Shown: piece after piece, positions 1 to 9,350 of the stretch
Position numbering within the stretch: the first letter of the stretch is position 1
How the letters are laid out: every line of letters begins with the position of its first letter
DNA from: Tritrichomonas musculus
Lineage: Eukaryota; Parabasalia; Tritrichomonadida; Tritrichomonadidae
Assembly (NCBI GenBank): GCA_039105265.1
Contig: JAPFFF010000002.1
Coordinates: forward strand, 8,370,001-8,434,000
Length of the DNA: 64,000 nt
Direction of reading: 5' to 3'
The notes under the pieces: generated by a model
The model's input: the letters and a program-made list of their open reading frames with translations, nothing else
What the model was told of the DNA's origin: nothing
Database searches by the model: none
Translations under genes and position numbers: made by a program

Positions 1-2
1 TA

Positions 3-699
3 ACATTGAAATTATAATTAAATTATATAAACTACGTTGTTTCAGGGATACCTATTTTTGAAGCATTATGGGAGCCGAAAGATGAAGTAATGATACTAAA
101 TAATTACATTATCAAACGATTTGGTTACATCGCCAATATTTTTATGTTTAGGTGCTATATATAAATTAAGAAAGCAAAGAGAACAGCGACCAAATGATAA
201 ACAGCCATCAAAAGCTAAACAAGTTGCAATTATCATCAGAAAAGTATTTTCAAATCCAATCTTACTTGGAAACCTTGTTGGATTATTATATGTTTGCACT
301 AATCTACCAGTTCCTATATATCTTCGTGAGTTATGGCTTATGCTCGGCGATTTATGTCTTCCATTATCACTTTTTTGTGTCGGAGCCTTTTTATCTCAGC
401 ATTCTTTTGTTTCTTGCCACTGGCTAAAGTTTCTAGCAGCGCTTATACTTAGGGCTTTTATCGGGCCTTTCTTTGCAACAGTATATTCATATGCTCTTTC
501 TTTAAAACCCAGACTTGCAAGGCAATGCGTAATCATGGCAGCACAACCAACAGCGGTCGCGTGCTTCCAACTGGCGCTGGCAGCTAAAGTTGGACCTGGA
601 TCTGCATCAACATTAATTTTTTGGACAACTTTGTTAACAGTTCCTATTTTGATTTGTTGGGTAGACATATTAGATGGATTGCATTTATTTGTAGAATAA
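3..699 (+). pseudogene. PIN-like auxin efflux carrier family transporter, broken 5' half
   Basis: The C-terminal half of a membrane transport protein of the auxin efflux carrier (AEC) family reads openly from about base 100 to a TAA at 697-699. It aligns along its length with the intact paralogue at 1392-2396: both have NPIxLGxxVG, the LCxGxFLxQ helix, the QCVxxxAxPTAV segment and GxASTxIFWTT near the end. Upstream, bases 18-100 encode the matching INYVVSGIPIFEALW stretch, but in a different frame, so a frameshift lies near base 100. An in-frame TAA at 15-17 interrupts that upstream part. The last 192 codons start with TTG, not ATG. Inference: a fairly recent pseudogene of a carrier that would export small organic acids across a membrane. 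The gene begins outside the window. An assembly error could mimic one break but is less likely for two. Confidence 0.75.
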
Positions 700-896
700 G
701 ATATAATAAATAGAATTATTTTATTTTGTAAAGTATTTAAATTATTTTAAACGTATACATCAATTATTCTCTGCTATCTCTTCTCGTGATGACTGAAGAT
801 GTAGGCGAACGATTAACTACATAATATATTCGTAATTGAATGAAAAAGTTTTCTTTTTACAACTTTTAAAAAAATTAAAATGACTCACACACTTGA

Positions 897-1290
897 TCAA
901 TAATGTAAAACGGTTCAATTGAAGAATTCGTTTTATATGTGTCTTGCAGCAACTATTTACTTTCAAGCCAAATTGCATCATCCATTTGTGAGACTTTGAA
1001 TAAGGCACTGATTGAATATTCAACTTTCTTTGGATCGATTCAAATTTTTCAATATTTTATGATGAATAAAGTTGAATTAGAAGCATCACTTTCAGTTTTT
1101 TAGTAACATTAATCAACATCGCTTTTTATAAATATATATATATGGCTGCATTTCAAGAAGCAGCCAAAAATAATGACGTTGAAGTTGAAATTCTGATAAC
1201 AGGACTTTTGTGAAGATCTTTGTCTTCAGCTTCATTGACTAGTGTTTCAAAGATATCTATTGAATACTTGACTTTAGTTGATAGAAGTTA
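897..1290 (+). pseudogene. Relic of a DUF3447/ankyrin-type gene
   Basis: In one frame, bases 909-1100 encode a stretch (NGSIEEFVLYV ... ALIEYSTFFGSIQIFQYF) that closely matches the DUF3447 region of the protein at 15982-17133 (DSVEEFVAYV ... TLIEYATFFASIQIFQFL) and the one at 39662. A TAA precedes it at 906-908 and a TAG ends it at 1101-1103. Further on, bases 1143-1213 encode an ankyrin-like start (MAAFQEAAKNNDVEVEILI) that ends in TGA. Seen: homologous but interrupted. Inference: a dead copy of this lineage-expanded family. The 200 bases before it hold no recognisable gene. Confidence 0.6.
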
Positions 1291-1391
1291 ATATATCTTA
1301 TCAAAAAAAAAAAAAAAAAAAAAAATATTGTATTTTGAGAAAGATGATTTCTAAAACTATTTACAAACTTCTCAGCAAAAAATATTTTCTA

Positions 1392-2396
1392 TTAAATGCT
1401 TTCTGGGAAAACATTTAATTTATCTAAAACAATCATCCACACAATAATTGCTGGCAAGAAAATGATGGTTGTCCAAAATATCATAGTTGAAGCGGCCCCT
1501 TGTCCAACTCCGCAACTTGATGCCAATAAATAAGATCCAACAGCAGTTGGCAGGGCAGTCAATACAACGCATTGTGTGGCGGTTTTTCCTTTAACTTTCA
1601 ATAGTTTACAATAAAGCACAGTAAAAGACGGCATAATTACGTGTCTTCCAGCGAGGCAAAAGACAAACTGCAGAATTGGACAAGATATTAGAGAACGTTG
1701 TGCTAAAAAGGAACCAACACATAAACAAGAGCCAGCAAAAACGACTTGGCTCATATATATTAATATTGTATCAAAAAATCTAAAAATTGGCAATTTTAAA
1801 AGTGACCATGAAATTCCAACAATATATCCAAGAATAATTGGATTAATGAAAACATTTTTTAATATTTTGCCACATGAAGCAATATTAAATTTTTCTACTT
1901 CTTCACCTTTTTCTCTATGTTCAAGATTGGATTTGTAAATTTTATATAGATCACTCATTATAAGATAAATGGGTATAATAATCATATCATTACTTAAACA
2001 AACAATAAAAACAATTAAATTTTCGTTTTCACTCCAAATGCTGTTGAATATTGGGAGACCGATAATAATGTAATTAATAGAAATAATAGGAAGAATGGTC
2101 GACAAAAACATATTAAATTTATCTTGAAGCTTAAATAAAAATATTAAAGAATAAACAATCATCATCGAAATACAGGAAAATGCACCGATACAAAAAGGCA
2201 TTAAGTCAAAAGAATATATATCTCGCCGTGCAAGATTACTTGCAACCAGAAAAGGAAAGCATTGCTTAAAAAGAAATAAATTTAATTTATTAAATGTATC
2301 TGCTGCTACAACTTTTGTTTTTGATAAAATAAATCCAATAAAAATCATTAGTATAATTCCAAGACCAACTTGAATAACATTTGAATAATTTGTCAT
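1392..2396 (-). CDS. PIN-like auxin efflux carrier family membrane transporter
   Basis: This is a 334-residue hydrophobic protein of the auxin efflux carrier/AEC family (bile/arsenite/riboflavin transporter superfamily), expected to have about ten membrane helices in two bundles. Visible markers are an N-terminal helix (IIxxGxILMIFIGFIL), GLPIFNSIW, CLSNDMIIIP, a charged cytosolic loop in the middle (about residues 165-185), NPIILGYIVG, SCLCVGSFLAQ and GAASTMIFWTT at the C-terminus. The frame is open further upstream to a TTG at 2489, but the extension is a hydrophilic leader unlike the family, so the ATG at 2396 is preferred. It is convergent with the broken paralogue at 3-699. The substrate cannot be told from sequence, and in a protist 'auxin' should not be taken literally. 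Confidence 0.8.
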   Translation of the reverse strand: MTNYSNVIQVGLGIILMIFIGFILSKTKVVAADTFNKLNLFLFKQCFPFLVASNLARRDIYSFDLMPFCIGAFSCISMMIVYSLIFLFKLQDKFNMFLSTILPIISINYIIIGLPIFNSIWSENENLIVFIVCLSNDMIIIPIYLIMSDLYKIYKSNLEHREKGEEVEKFNIASCGKILKNVFINPIILGYIVGISWSLLKLPIFRFFDTILIYMSQVVFAGSCLCVGSFLAQRSLISCPILQFVFCLAGRHVIMPSFTVLYCKLLKVKGKTATQCVVLTALPTAVGSYLLASSCGVGQGAASTMIFWTTIIFLPAIIVWMIVLDKLNVFPESI

Positions 2397-2752
2397 TGAA
2401 ATAGTATACTTTATTACGAATGCTTTTCTAATTTTTATATAAAATTGAATAGGTAATTCAATTTTCAGTTTGCTCTCAAATATAATCAATGAGTATTCTC
2501 AAAAAAAAAAAAGATAATTTAATAATATTTATATCTTCTCATCTAAAGAAGATGACAATTTAACAAAATATTATTCTGAATATTTAGGTAAATTATTTAA
2601 GATAAAAAGTATTTTGGAGGTAAGCTGGTTGGAAAATATGTTGATCCCTGCCATTTTTAATCAAGATAAGCCTCTTCATCATTCTTAATTGCATCATTTA
2701 TGATAATATAAACATTTTATTATTTCAAAATGTAATAAACCTTAATTTAAAA

Positions 2753-3142
2753 TTACATTGAATAATGAACATGTTGAATCTTCCATTGACCGTTTTCTTT
2801 CACATGAACTTGCGTTTCCATTCCTTTAATCCCGAATGGTTTTCCATCATCTCGTTTAATGCACTCAGTATGATAATGAAAAATGACAGTAGCAAAATTA
2901 TCATTCAGTAAATGAATTTCTAGACCATCACTAATTAGTTTTATTTCTGAATAAGCTTTCTGTATTACACCAATAACGAAATCTTGATATATACTTTCCA
3001 AACCTTTATATTCTGTTGCAATAGAAATCAAAATACAGTGTGGGTTATTGGCCCATAAAGAGCAAAAGCTTTCTTTATCTTGTGTGCGAATAGATTCAGT
3101 ATATCTATCAACAAGGCGCTTGATCTCTTCAGTGTTATCCAT
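2753..3142 (-). CDS. SnoaL-like / NTF2-fold small protein (SgcJ/EcaC type)
   Basis: A 129-residue soluble protein. It has the layout of a SnoaL-like or DUF4440 cone-shaped NTF2 fold: an N-terminal helix pair (EEIKRLVDRYTESIRTQD), the F..LW...P...LI motif, a helix (LESIYQDFVIGVIQ), then strands with 'ATVIFHYHTE' and a C-terminal 'GQWKIQHVHYS' strand. Length fits the family (about 120-140). Such domains bind small ligands or act as small enzymes; no catalytic residue assignment is possible here. The family is best known in bacteria, so lateral transfer is possible (inference). No neighbour suggests a pathway. The start is the first ATG in the frame, with an AT-only leader before it. Confidence 0.65.
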   Translation of the reverse strand: MDNTEEIKRLVDRYTESIRTQDKESFCSLWANNPHCILISIATEYKGLESIYQDFVIGVIQKAYSEIKLISDGLEIHLLNDNFATVIFHYHTECIKRDDGKPFGIKGMETQVHVKENGQWKIQHVHYSM

Positions 3143-3646
3143 AAAAATAAAATATATTATACCGATATTGAATTTTTACAGATAATAAATTTTTTCAATT
3201 AACTACCTATCAAAATTGAAACACAAATATCATGGTTGTTTTATATATAAAAAATAATCTATCTATAAAAAATATTCGTACATACAAATAAAAATATAAT
3301 AATAAACATAAAAATATGAACGCTCAAAGATTTTTCTCTTTGATCAATGAAATATCCACTCTTTTTCCATGTTAGAAGCATCTGCTATATCACAAATATT
3401 GTTAATCAAAAATATTATTTATATTTGTGAATTAAGATGAAATAATGATTATGGTAAACAGAAAAATCTGATATAATGATTTTTATAAAACGTAGTGAGA
3501 TTTGCTAATTACAATATTATCCTATTCACCTAATACAAAATATTATACCATAAATAAAACTAAGATTCTCAATTTAAAAATTAATTTTTTATGAATAATC
3601 AAAAAATTTTTCTAAAAAAATAAAAAAAAAAAATATCGTCAACTAA
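3143..3646. other. AT-rich intergenic, no gene seen
   Basis: About 500 bases of AT-rich sequence between the SnoaL-like gene and the 3' end of the kinase gene. No ORF with homology, no clear repeat. Bases near 3600-3640 are A-rich, beyond the TAA of the kinase gene. Confidence 0.6.
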
Positions 3647-6508
3647 TTAATGCTGGTTCTTTGGCTGCTGAGAAGACTGCTGCAGCTGAGGCTGTTGCTG
3701 AGGTGGTGGCTGCTGATGAGTGTGTTGCTGAGAAGTTTGCTGCACCAAAGATTGGCTGTGCTGCTGAGATGACTGCTGCGAAGTTTGCTGTTGCTGCTGC
3801 GAAGACTGCTGGTGGTGGATGTTGAAGTTGAAGAAGTTCTTGTTGTTTCCGCAGGCAGCGAGGAAAGACTTCCAGTCGACTGCCTCCGAGTCGGTTGTCT
3901 CGACGAAGTCAGTGAGCGTTACTTCAGCCGGATCCACGTCTGTCTCGGTGTCTGGGAACTCGTTGAAGTTGTCATTTATGGTCTCGCTGATGAGGTCCTT
4001 CGATGAGTCGTCTGTGATTCTCTCGACGTCGATTTGGTCGTCCTTGGCACTAATGTTATTGTTGCTGTTTTCATTTGCATTTTCGAGCGCGTTTGTATCG
4101 TCCATGCTGGCGTACGACACGTGGATCTGTGAATTCAAATCGAGGTCGTTTTGAACAGGTATCACATCACTATTCCTTCTATTCAAAATTTTCTGACTTT
4201 CGCCGTTCATTATCATCGATGTTGTCTGCTTCATCGGATCCGCAGAAAAGTTCTCGTTATTTTGTTGACCGTTTGACATTTGAGAGGATGAATTTGTGCT
4301 TTCATTTGAATTCACCAAATTAGCGTTTATTGTATTCAATTGTAAATTCTGAGAATTATTATTTGAGAGGTTATTTTCGGTTGTATTCAATTGTTGACTT
4401 GACGATGAATTTTTCTTTTTTGTTTCAGAATTCAAATTCAAATTATCGTTCTTGCTTATTCCTTGATTTTCAAGGCCATCAGAAACCGCTTTTTCGACGG
4501 TTATGTTTTCAAAGTGAAGACTATTCTCGTCAGATTTTTCTTCCTGTTTCTGTTGCGATAAATTTTGAGAGGATGACTTCACTTCAATTGAATGATCATT
4601 AGTCAAAATTGAAGGATTGACGTTCATCGAGCCCATACCTTGCGATTGTGAGACAGGAAGGAGTGATTCCGTTGACACAATGCTCGATATCGACTCGTTA
4701 CTACTGACCAAATTCTGGTTCTGAACGACAGGATTTGAAATCTCATTATTCGATGTCCGATGCTTGATTTTAACGGCCGGTTCTTCGACTTCAACTTCAG
4801 GTTCGTAAACCATCAACATTGAACCGTTTTTGAGGTATTGAATCACGCCGCCGTCAGAACCGTCGCTAGAGACTCTTTTTCCTTCAACAGGGAGAGCTGC
4901 TTGTAATTCGTCGTACAAGACCTTGTATTCAATTTGTTGCTCGGAAGCATTCAAATTGATTTCATCACTATTTGTGTTGTTAATTATTAAGTTTGCTGAC
5001 TCATCACTCAAATTTGACGGTTTCAGTTGCGGCTCCTCAATTGCTCCTTTCTTCATGCTCTTGATCGCTTTCAATGACTTCGATTTAGAGGTGATTTTCT
5101 GCTTCCTTCGCTTCCAAACAGAATAAAGAAAACTAAGCTTTTGCGTTGATTCATCATACATCGACTTGCGTCCTTTCAGCTTCTTCAGATATGAAAAGAT
5201 GGTCTGATGCATGGTCTCTAATGAACGGTCGATGTTCCTGTTGTCTATCTTCGGAAGAAGATGCTGCGAGGCTCCTTCAGAAAGACAGCTTTGAACACAT
5301 CGAATGGAGTCAAAGTGACTGATGTATCGGTTCTGCATCGGATCAGTGGTCATGTACTTGGCACGGACAGCAAATCGCTGCCTGTGGAAGTCTTCCTTCT
5401 TGATGTAGACAAGGAAGGGGACAACATTCGGAAACTGCTGGACAAGGTTGAGCATGACAGGAATGCTCAAGTGGACACCTTCAACAATCAGCGATGAACG
5501 CAAGTCAACAAATGACTTAATAACCGATGTAAGCTGCTGACCAACAAGATCAGATTGAGCCTGATAACCTTTAATGCACTGCATGTTAGCTTTAAAAAAA
5601 AAAAAAAAAAATTTAAATTGCAAATTAAAATCAACAAACAAAAACAAATATAAAAACACACATAAAAAAGCACAAACCAAAATCACATAAATTTCAATTG
5701 TATAAATTAGTCGGTGCAATTACTCATGTGATAAAATATTAAAAACTCAATAAAACGAATATTTTTCTCAATGAATGTGTAATTTTGCTTTGTTTGTTTT
5801 GTTGATTCAATTGCAATTTAAATGATGAAGACATACCCTTTCTGACTCTTCCATTTTGTGGTCTGGGTCGACAACGTCTCCACACTCGTAGGTTGACTTG
5901 TAGAGTATCGGATACTCCTCCTTTGAGTAGAAAGTTCTCATTGCGTGGCGAATCGAGTCAGTTGACAAGATGTGGTTGACTGAGAGCCTGCTTGCGATGA
6001 GCGACGCCATTGTCGACTTTCCGGTGCCCGGCGCGCCACTCAGCAGTATGATGAAGAACCGCCGGTCTTCCATGAAATCGAGCGACAAGCGGAAATCGAC
6101 TGAATAACGTATTTTTCTGAATTGATGGACGTGGAGTGAAGCGCAAGCGAGGCGATGAAATTGCATTCTGGTTAGGACGACAAATTGACCTGATTTTGAA
6201 TAGGTGCGTTGGTTGTGGAAGAGATTGTTTGATCCATTTCCTAATATTGCAGAAAGTTGGCTGGTTGGACAGTATTGAAGAAAATTAAACATCCAGTCGG
6301 CCATTGCCCCACTTAAGGGCTGTTGACAACCCATCGCTCGAAATACTTCTGTTAATGAATGAGATGAATATCTACGCATATATTGAGGTTGATTGGAATC
6401 GATTTTTGGAACTTCTTCATGCTCAAAAATTATGTCCGGGATTTCATTGACGGTCGTGTATATCCAGATTACCTTTCGTTCAAGTAAAGAATCTGGAGAA
6501 ACTTCCAT
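3647..6508 (-). CDS. 2-phosphoglycerate-kinase-like P-loop protein (LPA1 type), two exons
   Basis: Two open frames join into one gene: exon 1 is 5837-6508 (224 codons) and exon 2 is 3647-5578 (643 codons plus stop), separated by an intron at 5579-5836. Exon 1 has an N-terminal ATP-cone-like region and the Walker A loop GAPGTGKST (residues 158-166) followed by LSTDSIRHAMR. Exon 2 opens with CIKGYQAQSDLV and continues with VEGVHL, VPFLVYI, RFAVRAKYMT and LVPKI-type motifs, exactly as in plant LPA1/2-phosphoglycerate-kinase-like proteins, where KGYxAQSxMV follows directly. The rest (about residues 390-867) is a low-complexity Asn/Ser-rich tail with a basic stretch and a Gln-rich, His-containing end. 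Family knowledge links these proteins to inositol phosphate (phytate) metabolism; the exact reaction is uncertain. Without splicing, either frame would be truncated. The long tail may be lineage-specific. Confidence 0.8.
5579..5836 (-). other. Spliceosomal intron, trichomonad type (258 nt)
   Basis: On the minus strand the intron starts GTATGT (5836-5831) and ends GCTAACATGCAG (5590-5579), close to the Trichomonas vaginalis 3' consensus ACTAACACACAG, in which the branch site abuts the acceptor. A T-run of about 18 lies just before it. Removing it joins two codon-phase-0 ends (…ESER | CIKGYQ…) inside a conserved kinase motif. Both exon lengths are multiples of three. The intron contains stops in every frame relevant to read-through. 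Confidence 0.85.
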
Positions 6509-7027
6509 CTTTTGTAATAGTATTCAATTTTGTCAGATTTGTAAAATATTAATATTTTAATTAATCTCTTTAAATTTGCTGAAATTAAATTGTTTTTAAC
6601 ATATATATAGTAGATTAAATATTGTAAAATAATTTAATATGTTTTTATTTCAGAATACATCGTTGTTAGGATTAAATCATGGTTTTTATCATTTAATTAT
6701 TTATATAATATCTTTATATAAGTTGATAATTATAAATATTCAATAAAATATTTCTTTTTTATAAAATAAATCAATTCTTAAATTATTATATATTCCATTT
6801 CAATTTTTATTATCAAGGAAAATAATTATCTCAAAATTGAAATAAATGAATATAAATTCTATAGAATTATATCGTTATAATATTTTTAGTTTTTACTAAT
6901 GCATAGTCACTAAGAAGTATAAAAAATATAAATTTTATTTCTTAAAGAATTATATACATAGATAAATTGAAAACAAATCACGTTTAAATAAATAATTAAA
7001 TTAATTAATTAAATTAGATTAAATTAA
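6509..7027. other. AT-rich intergenic, no gene seen
   Basis: About 520 bases, almost entirely A/T, between the start of the kinase gene and the stop of the calponin-homology gene. No coding signal or clear repeat; short TTAATTAA palindromes near 7000-7035. Confidence 0.55.
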
Positions 7028-7939
7028 TTAATTAAAATTATTGCAGGATGCATAGTAATTATTATTAGCGCCAAAGTAGTGATGGCGTTTAACTTCTTTG
7101 ACAGGAACAGGTTCTTCTTTGACTTCTGGAACTGGAGCTGGGCATGGCTCTTTAACTGGTTCTGGTTCTTCAACAGGAACACAATCAGATAGTTTTGAAA
7201 CAATTCTGTTTTCTTCAATTTTGACTGCTGGAACGGCTGGAAGCTTTTCTAAGCAAATTCTCGCTGCTGCCAATTGTGTCAAAAGGCATTTGATATCAAC
7301 ATCTGAATCGTCTGGTTGAATGAAAACTGGAATACCAAGATCCTTCATTACATCTGCTGCAAGCTTTGCGCTCTTTTGAGTATCATTTGCATTAAGGCTT
7401 CCAAAGTTTATCTTGTCTGGTGCAAAATTGTCTAATATTGCACACATTGCATAAGGGCAATTATCAAATCCTTTAACATCATGCTTGGCAGCAAGATCAA
7501 GTGCTCAATGGAGAAGAATATCATTGAATCCCATTCCTTTTCTGTTATCTTTATCTAAATCTCCATATGCTGCTCGACCAATTGAATATCTCTCAATAAG
7601 GGTCCAAATGTAACCACGGATAATTTTGACATTGTTATCATGAATATCTTTTCCAGCGATACCAATTAGGTGGACACCATCCTCAAAGAACATCTGAATT
7701 GACAAATCGCTATTTTGAATCATTTCAACACCTTTTTGTGGTTCTTGTGCCCATTGACGTTTTGGTTCTTTTCCTGTCAATATCTTGGAAAGCTCAACGA
7801 ATGCAACCCAATTTATTAAATCTTTTGTGATATCCTTAACATGAACATCTGCATTTCCTCTTGATAATTGTTCTTCAAACCATCGAATGAAAACTTTATT
7901 TTCAAGTGCTAAGTTCTGTTTAGCTTGTGTTGAACTCAT
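7028..7939 (-). pseudogene. Tandem calponin-homology (actin-binding) protein with one in-frame TGA
   Basis: Read as one frame of 304 codons, this encodes two calponin-homology-like domains: the first at about residues 13-110 (VFIRWFEEQL, DLINWVAFVELSKIL, GKDIHDNNVKIIRGYIWTLI), the second at about 140-240 (LLH-stop-ALDLAAKHDVKGFDN, MCAILDNFAP, DVMKDLGIPVFI). A Pro/Glu/Val-rich tail follows (EEPEPVKEPCPAPVPEVKEEP). Such tandem domains bind F-actin. Codon 145 is TGA exactly where the family usually has Trp (LLxWC/LLxWA), and the frame is otherwise open on both sides. So this is either a very recent nonsense mutation (TGG to TGA), a read-through site, or a base-call error. The frame opens at residue -9 in some readings; the ATG at 7939 is chosen because a TCATTTTTA initiator motif sits 12 bases upstream. 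Confidence 0.7.
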
Positions 7940-7950
7940 TGTTAGAAACA

Positions 7951-7960
7951 ATAAAAATGA
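7951..7960 (-). promoter_or_regulatory. Initiator-like element (Inr)
   Basis: TCATTTTTAT on the minus strand, 11 bases before the ATG at 7939. It matches the trichomonad Inr TCA+1Y(T/A). The same word precedes three other genes in this window at similar spacing. Confidence 0.5.
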
Positions 7961-9111
7961 AATCATTGTTTGATGAAATTTGGTTGAACAATCACAATAA
8001 ATCGTATCGTTCTTGATTGAGAAGAAGATGGATGTTTGAAGAATTTCCTTTTGATTATTTCAAATTGAAGAAAATATCGAAAATTGAGAAATTCAAGAAA
8101 ACATTTGATAAACACATTTTGAAAAGAATCAAATTTTATAGTCTTCCCAAAAAATTTTGATATAGATTTTAAATGAACTTGGCTGTTTAAACTTTGAAAA
8201 AATAATATAAATAATATTCTCAATTTTGAACAATTTATATATCAGGAATAATGAAGTAACAATTTATAATTACAAATAATTATGAATTTTTTGCAGTATA
8301 TATTATAAATATATTTTTTAAACTCATGATCACAAGAAAAAAATAAGATAAACAAATTTGAAAAAATTCAGAAAATAAAAAATTTTGAATAAAAAAAAAT
8401 TACTCAGAAAAAAAAATCAAAAATATATATAAGGCAGATAGCCCATAACATAAATTTTCAAGGATTTTATCTTATATGCTGTTATTCTAATAAGTATTTA
8501 TAATTCTAGAAAGGCTACAAACAGTAAATCATACTTTATGGCAACTATGAAGAAGCATTTTAATAAAATTTGGCTTATTTTAAAAGGTCAATTCAAGGCC
8601 AATTTAAGGTCAAATTTTATTAAGATATCTCCTTATAGCTGCCATAAAGTTTTGATAGAAACCGTAACTTTTTAAAAAAAGAAAAACAACTTTTTCTTGG
8701 AATAAAAGTGTAATAAACCCTTTTTGAATTTGTTTCCTATCAAAACTTATTGGGGTGACTATATTTTCTTCTCTCAATTTAAACCAAAGTTGAATAGACA
8801 TCTCAAAAATTCATGCAATTATTTGAATAATCTCACAAAATTGAGGCAAACTTTTCGGAGAATACAAATGAAAATTTCTACAACATCTATGCAAAATTTT
8901 CTATAAAATTAAACATCAAAACAAATAAATAAAGGATCTTCCCTTTTCTTGAGAAGATTGTATAATTATTAACATTATAGATATTTTGATCAATTTTTTT
9001 TAAAAAATCAAATAATTTCTTGAAACAAACAGCGAAAAACAGCAGATTCTTTTTAAACAGATCAATTAAAGCAATAAACACGATCAAAATTATGTTTTTT
9101 AATGGCCAAAC
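7961..9111. other. AT-rich intergenic region with a fold-back repeat
   Basis: About 1.15 kb without a supported gene. Short open frames occur on both strands but have no coding character. The region holds the inverted repeat listed at 8534-8650. A second, shorter inverted pair lies at about 8649-8661 and 8731-8747, with core CTATCAAAACTT. Confidence 0.5.
8534..8650. repeat. Fold-back (inverted) repeat with about 39-bp arms
   Basis: Left arm 8534-8572 begins CTTTATGGCAACTAT and right arm 8612-8650 is its near reverse complement (CTTTATGGCAGCTAT on the minus strand), both ending TTAATAAAATTTG at the loop side. The 39-base spacer contains two GGTCAA and one GGCCAA word. The arms differ at several bases. 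Could be the core of a MITE or an old fold-back element; no target duplication was found. Confidence 0.6.
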
Positions 9112-9323
9112 AAAAAAGTCATTTTCACTTTATATAAAAAAAGTCATTTTTACTTTACATAAAAAAGTCATTTTCACTTTACATAAAAAAGTCATTTTCA
9201 CTTTACATAAAAAAGTCATTTTCATTTTACATAAAAAAGTCATTTTCACTTTACATAAAAAAGTCAATTTCACTTTACATAAAAAAGTCATTTTCATTTT
9301 ACATAAAAAAAGTCATTTTCATT
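9112..9323. repeat. 24-bp minisatellite, about nine copies
   Basis: Tandem units of about 24 bases, core AAAAAAGTCATTTTCACTTT followed by ACAT, nearly identical, with a few T/C and A changes. The unit length is a multiple of three, so it gives a spurious open frame with an eight-residue repeat (KVIFTLHK). It lies 28 bases beyond the stop of the kinase gene at 9351. Probably non-coding and likely variable in copy number between strains. Confidence 0.85.
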
Positions 9324-9350
9324 AAAGTGTGTATCATTTATTATGTTTAT

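Noticed and set aside
3819-4154. 111-codon plus-strand frame inside the kinase gene tail
   Set aside because: Antisense shadow of the Ser/Asn/Gln-rich tail.
9020-9325. Open frame of 101 codons with an eight-residue repeat (KVIFTLHK)
   Set aside because: It is the direct product of the 24-bp minisatellite and has no coding features outside it.
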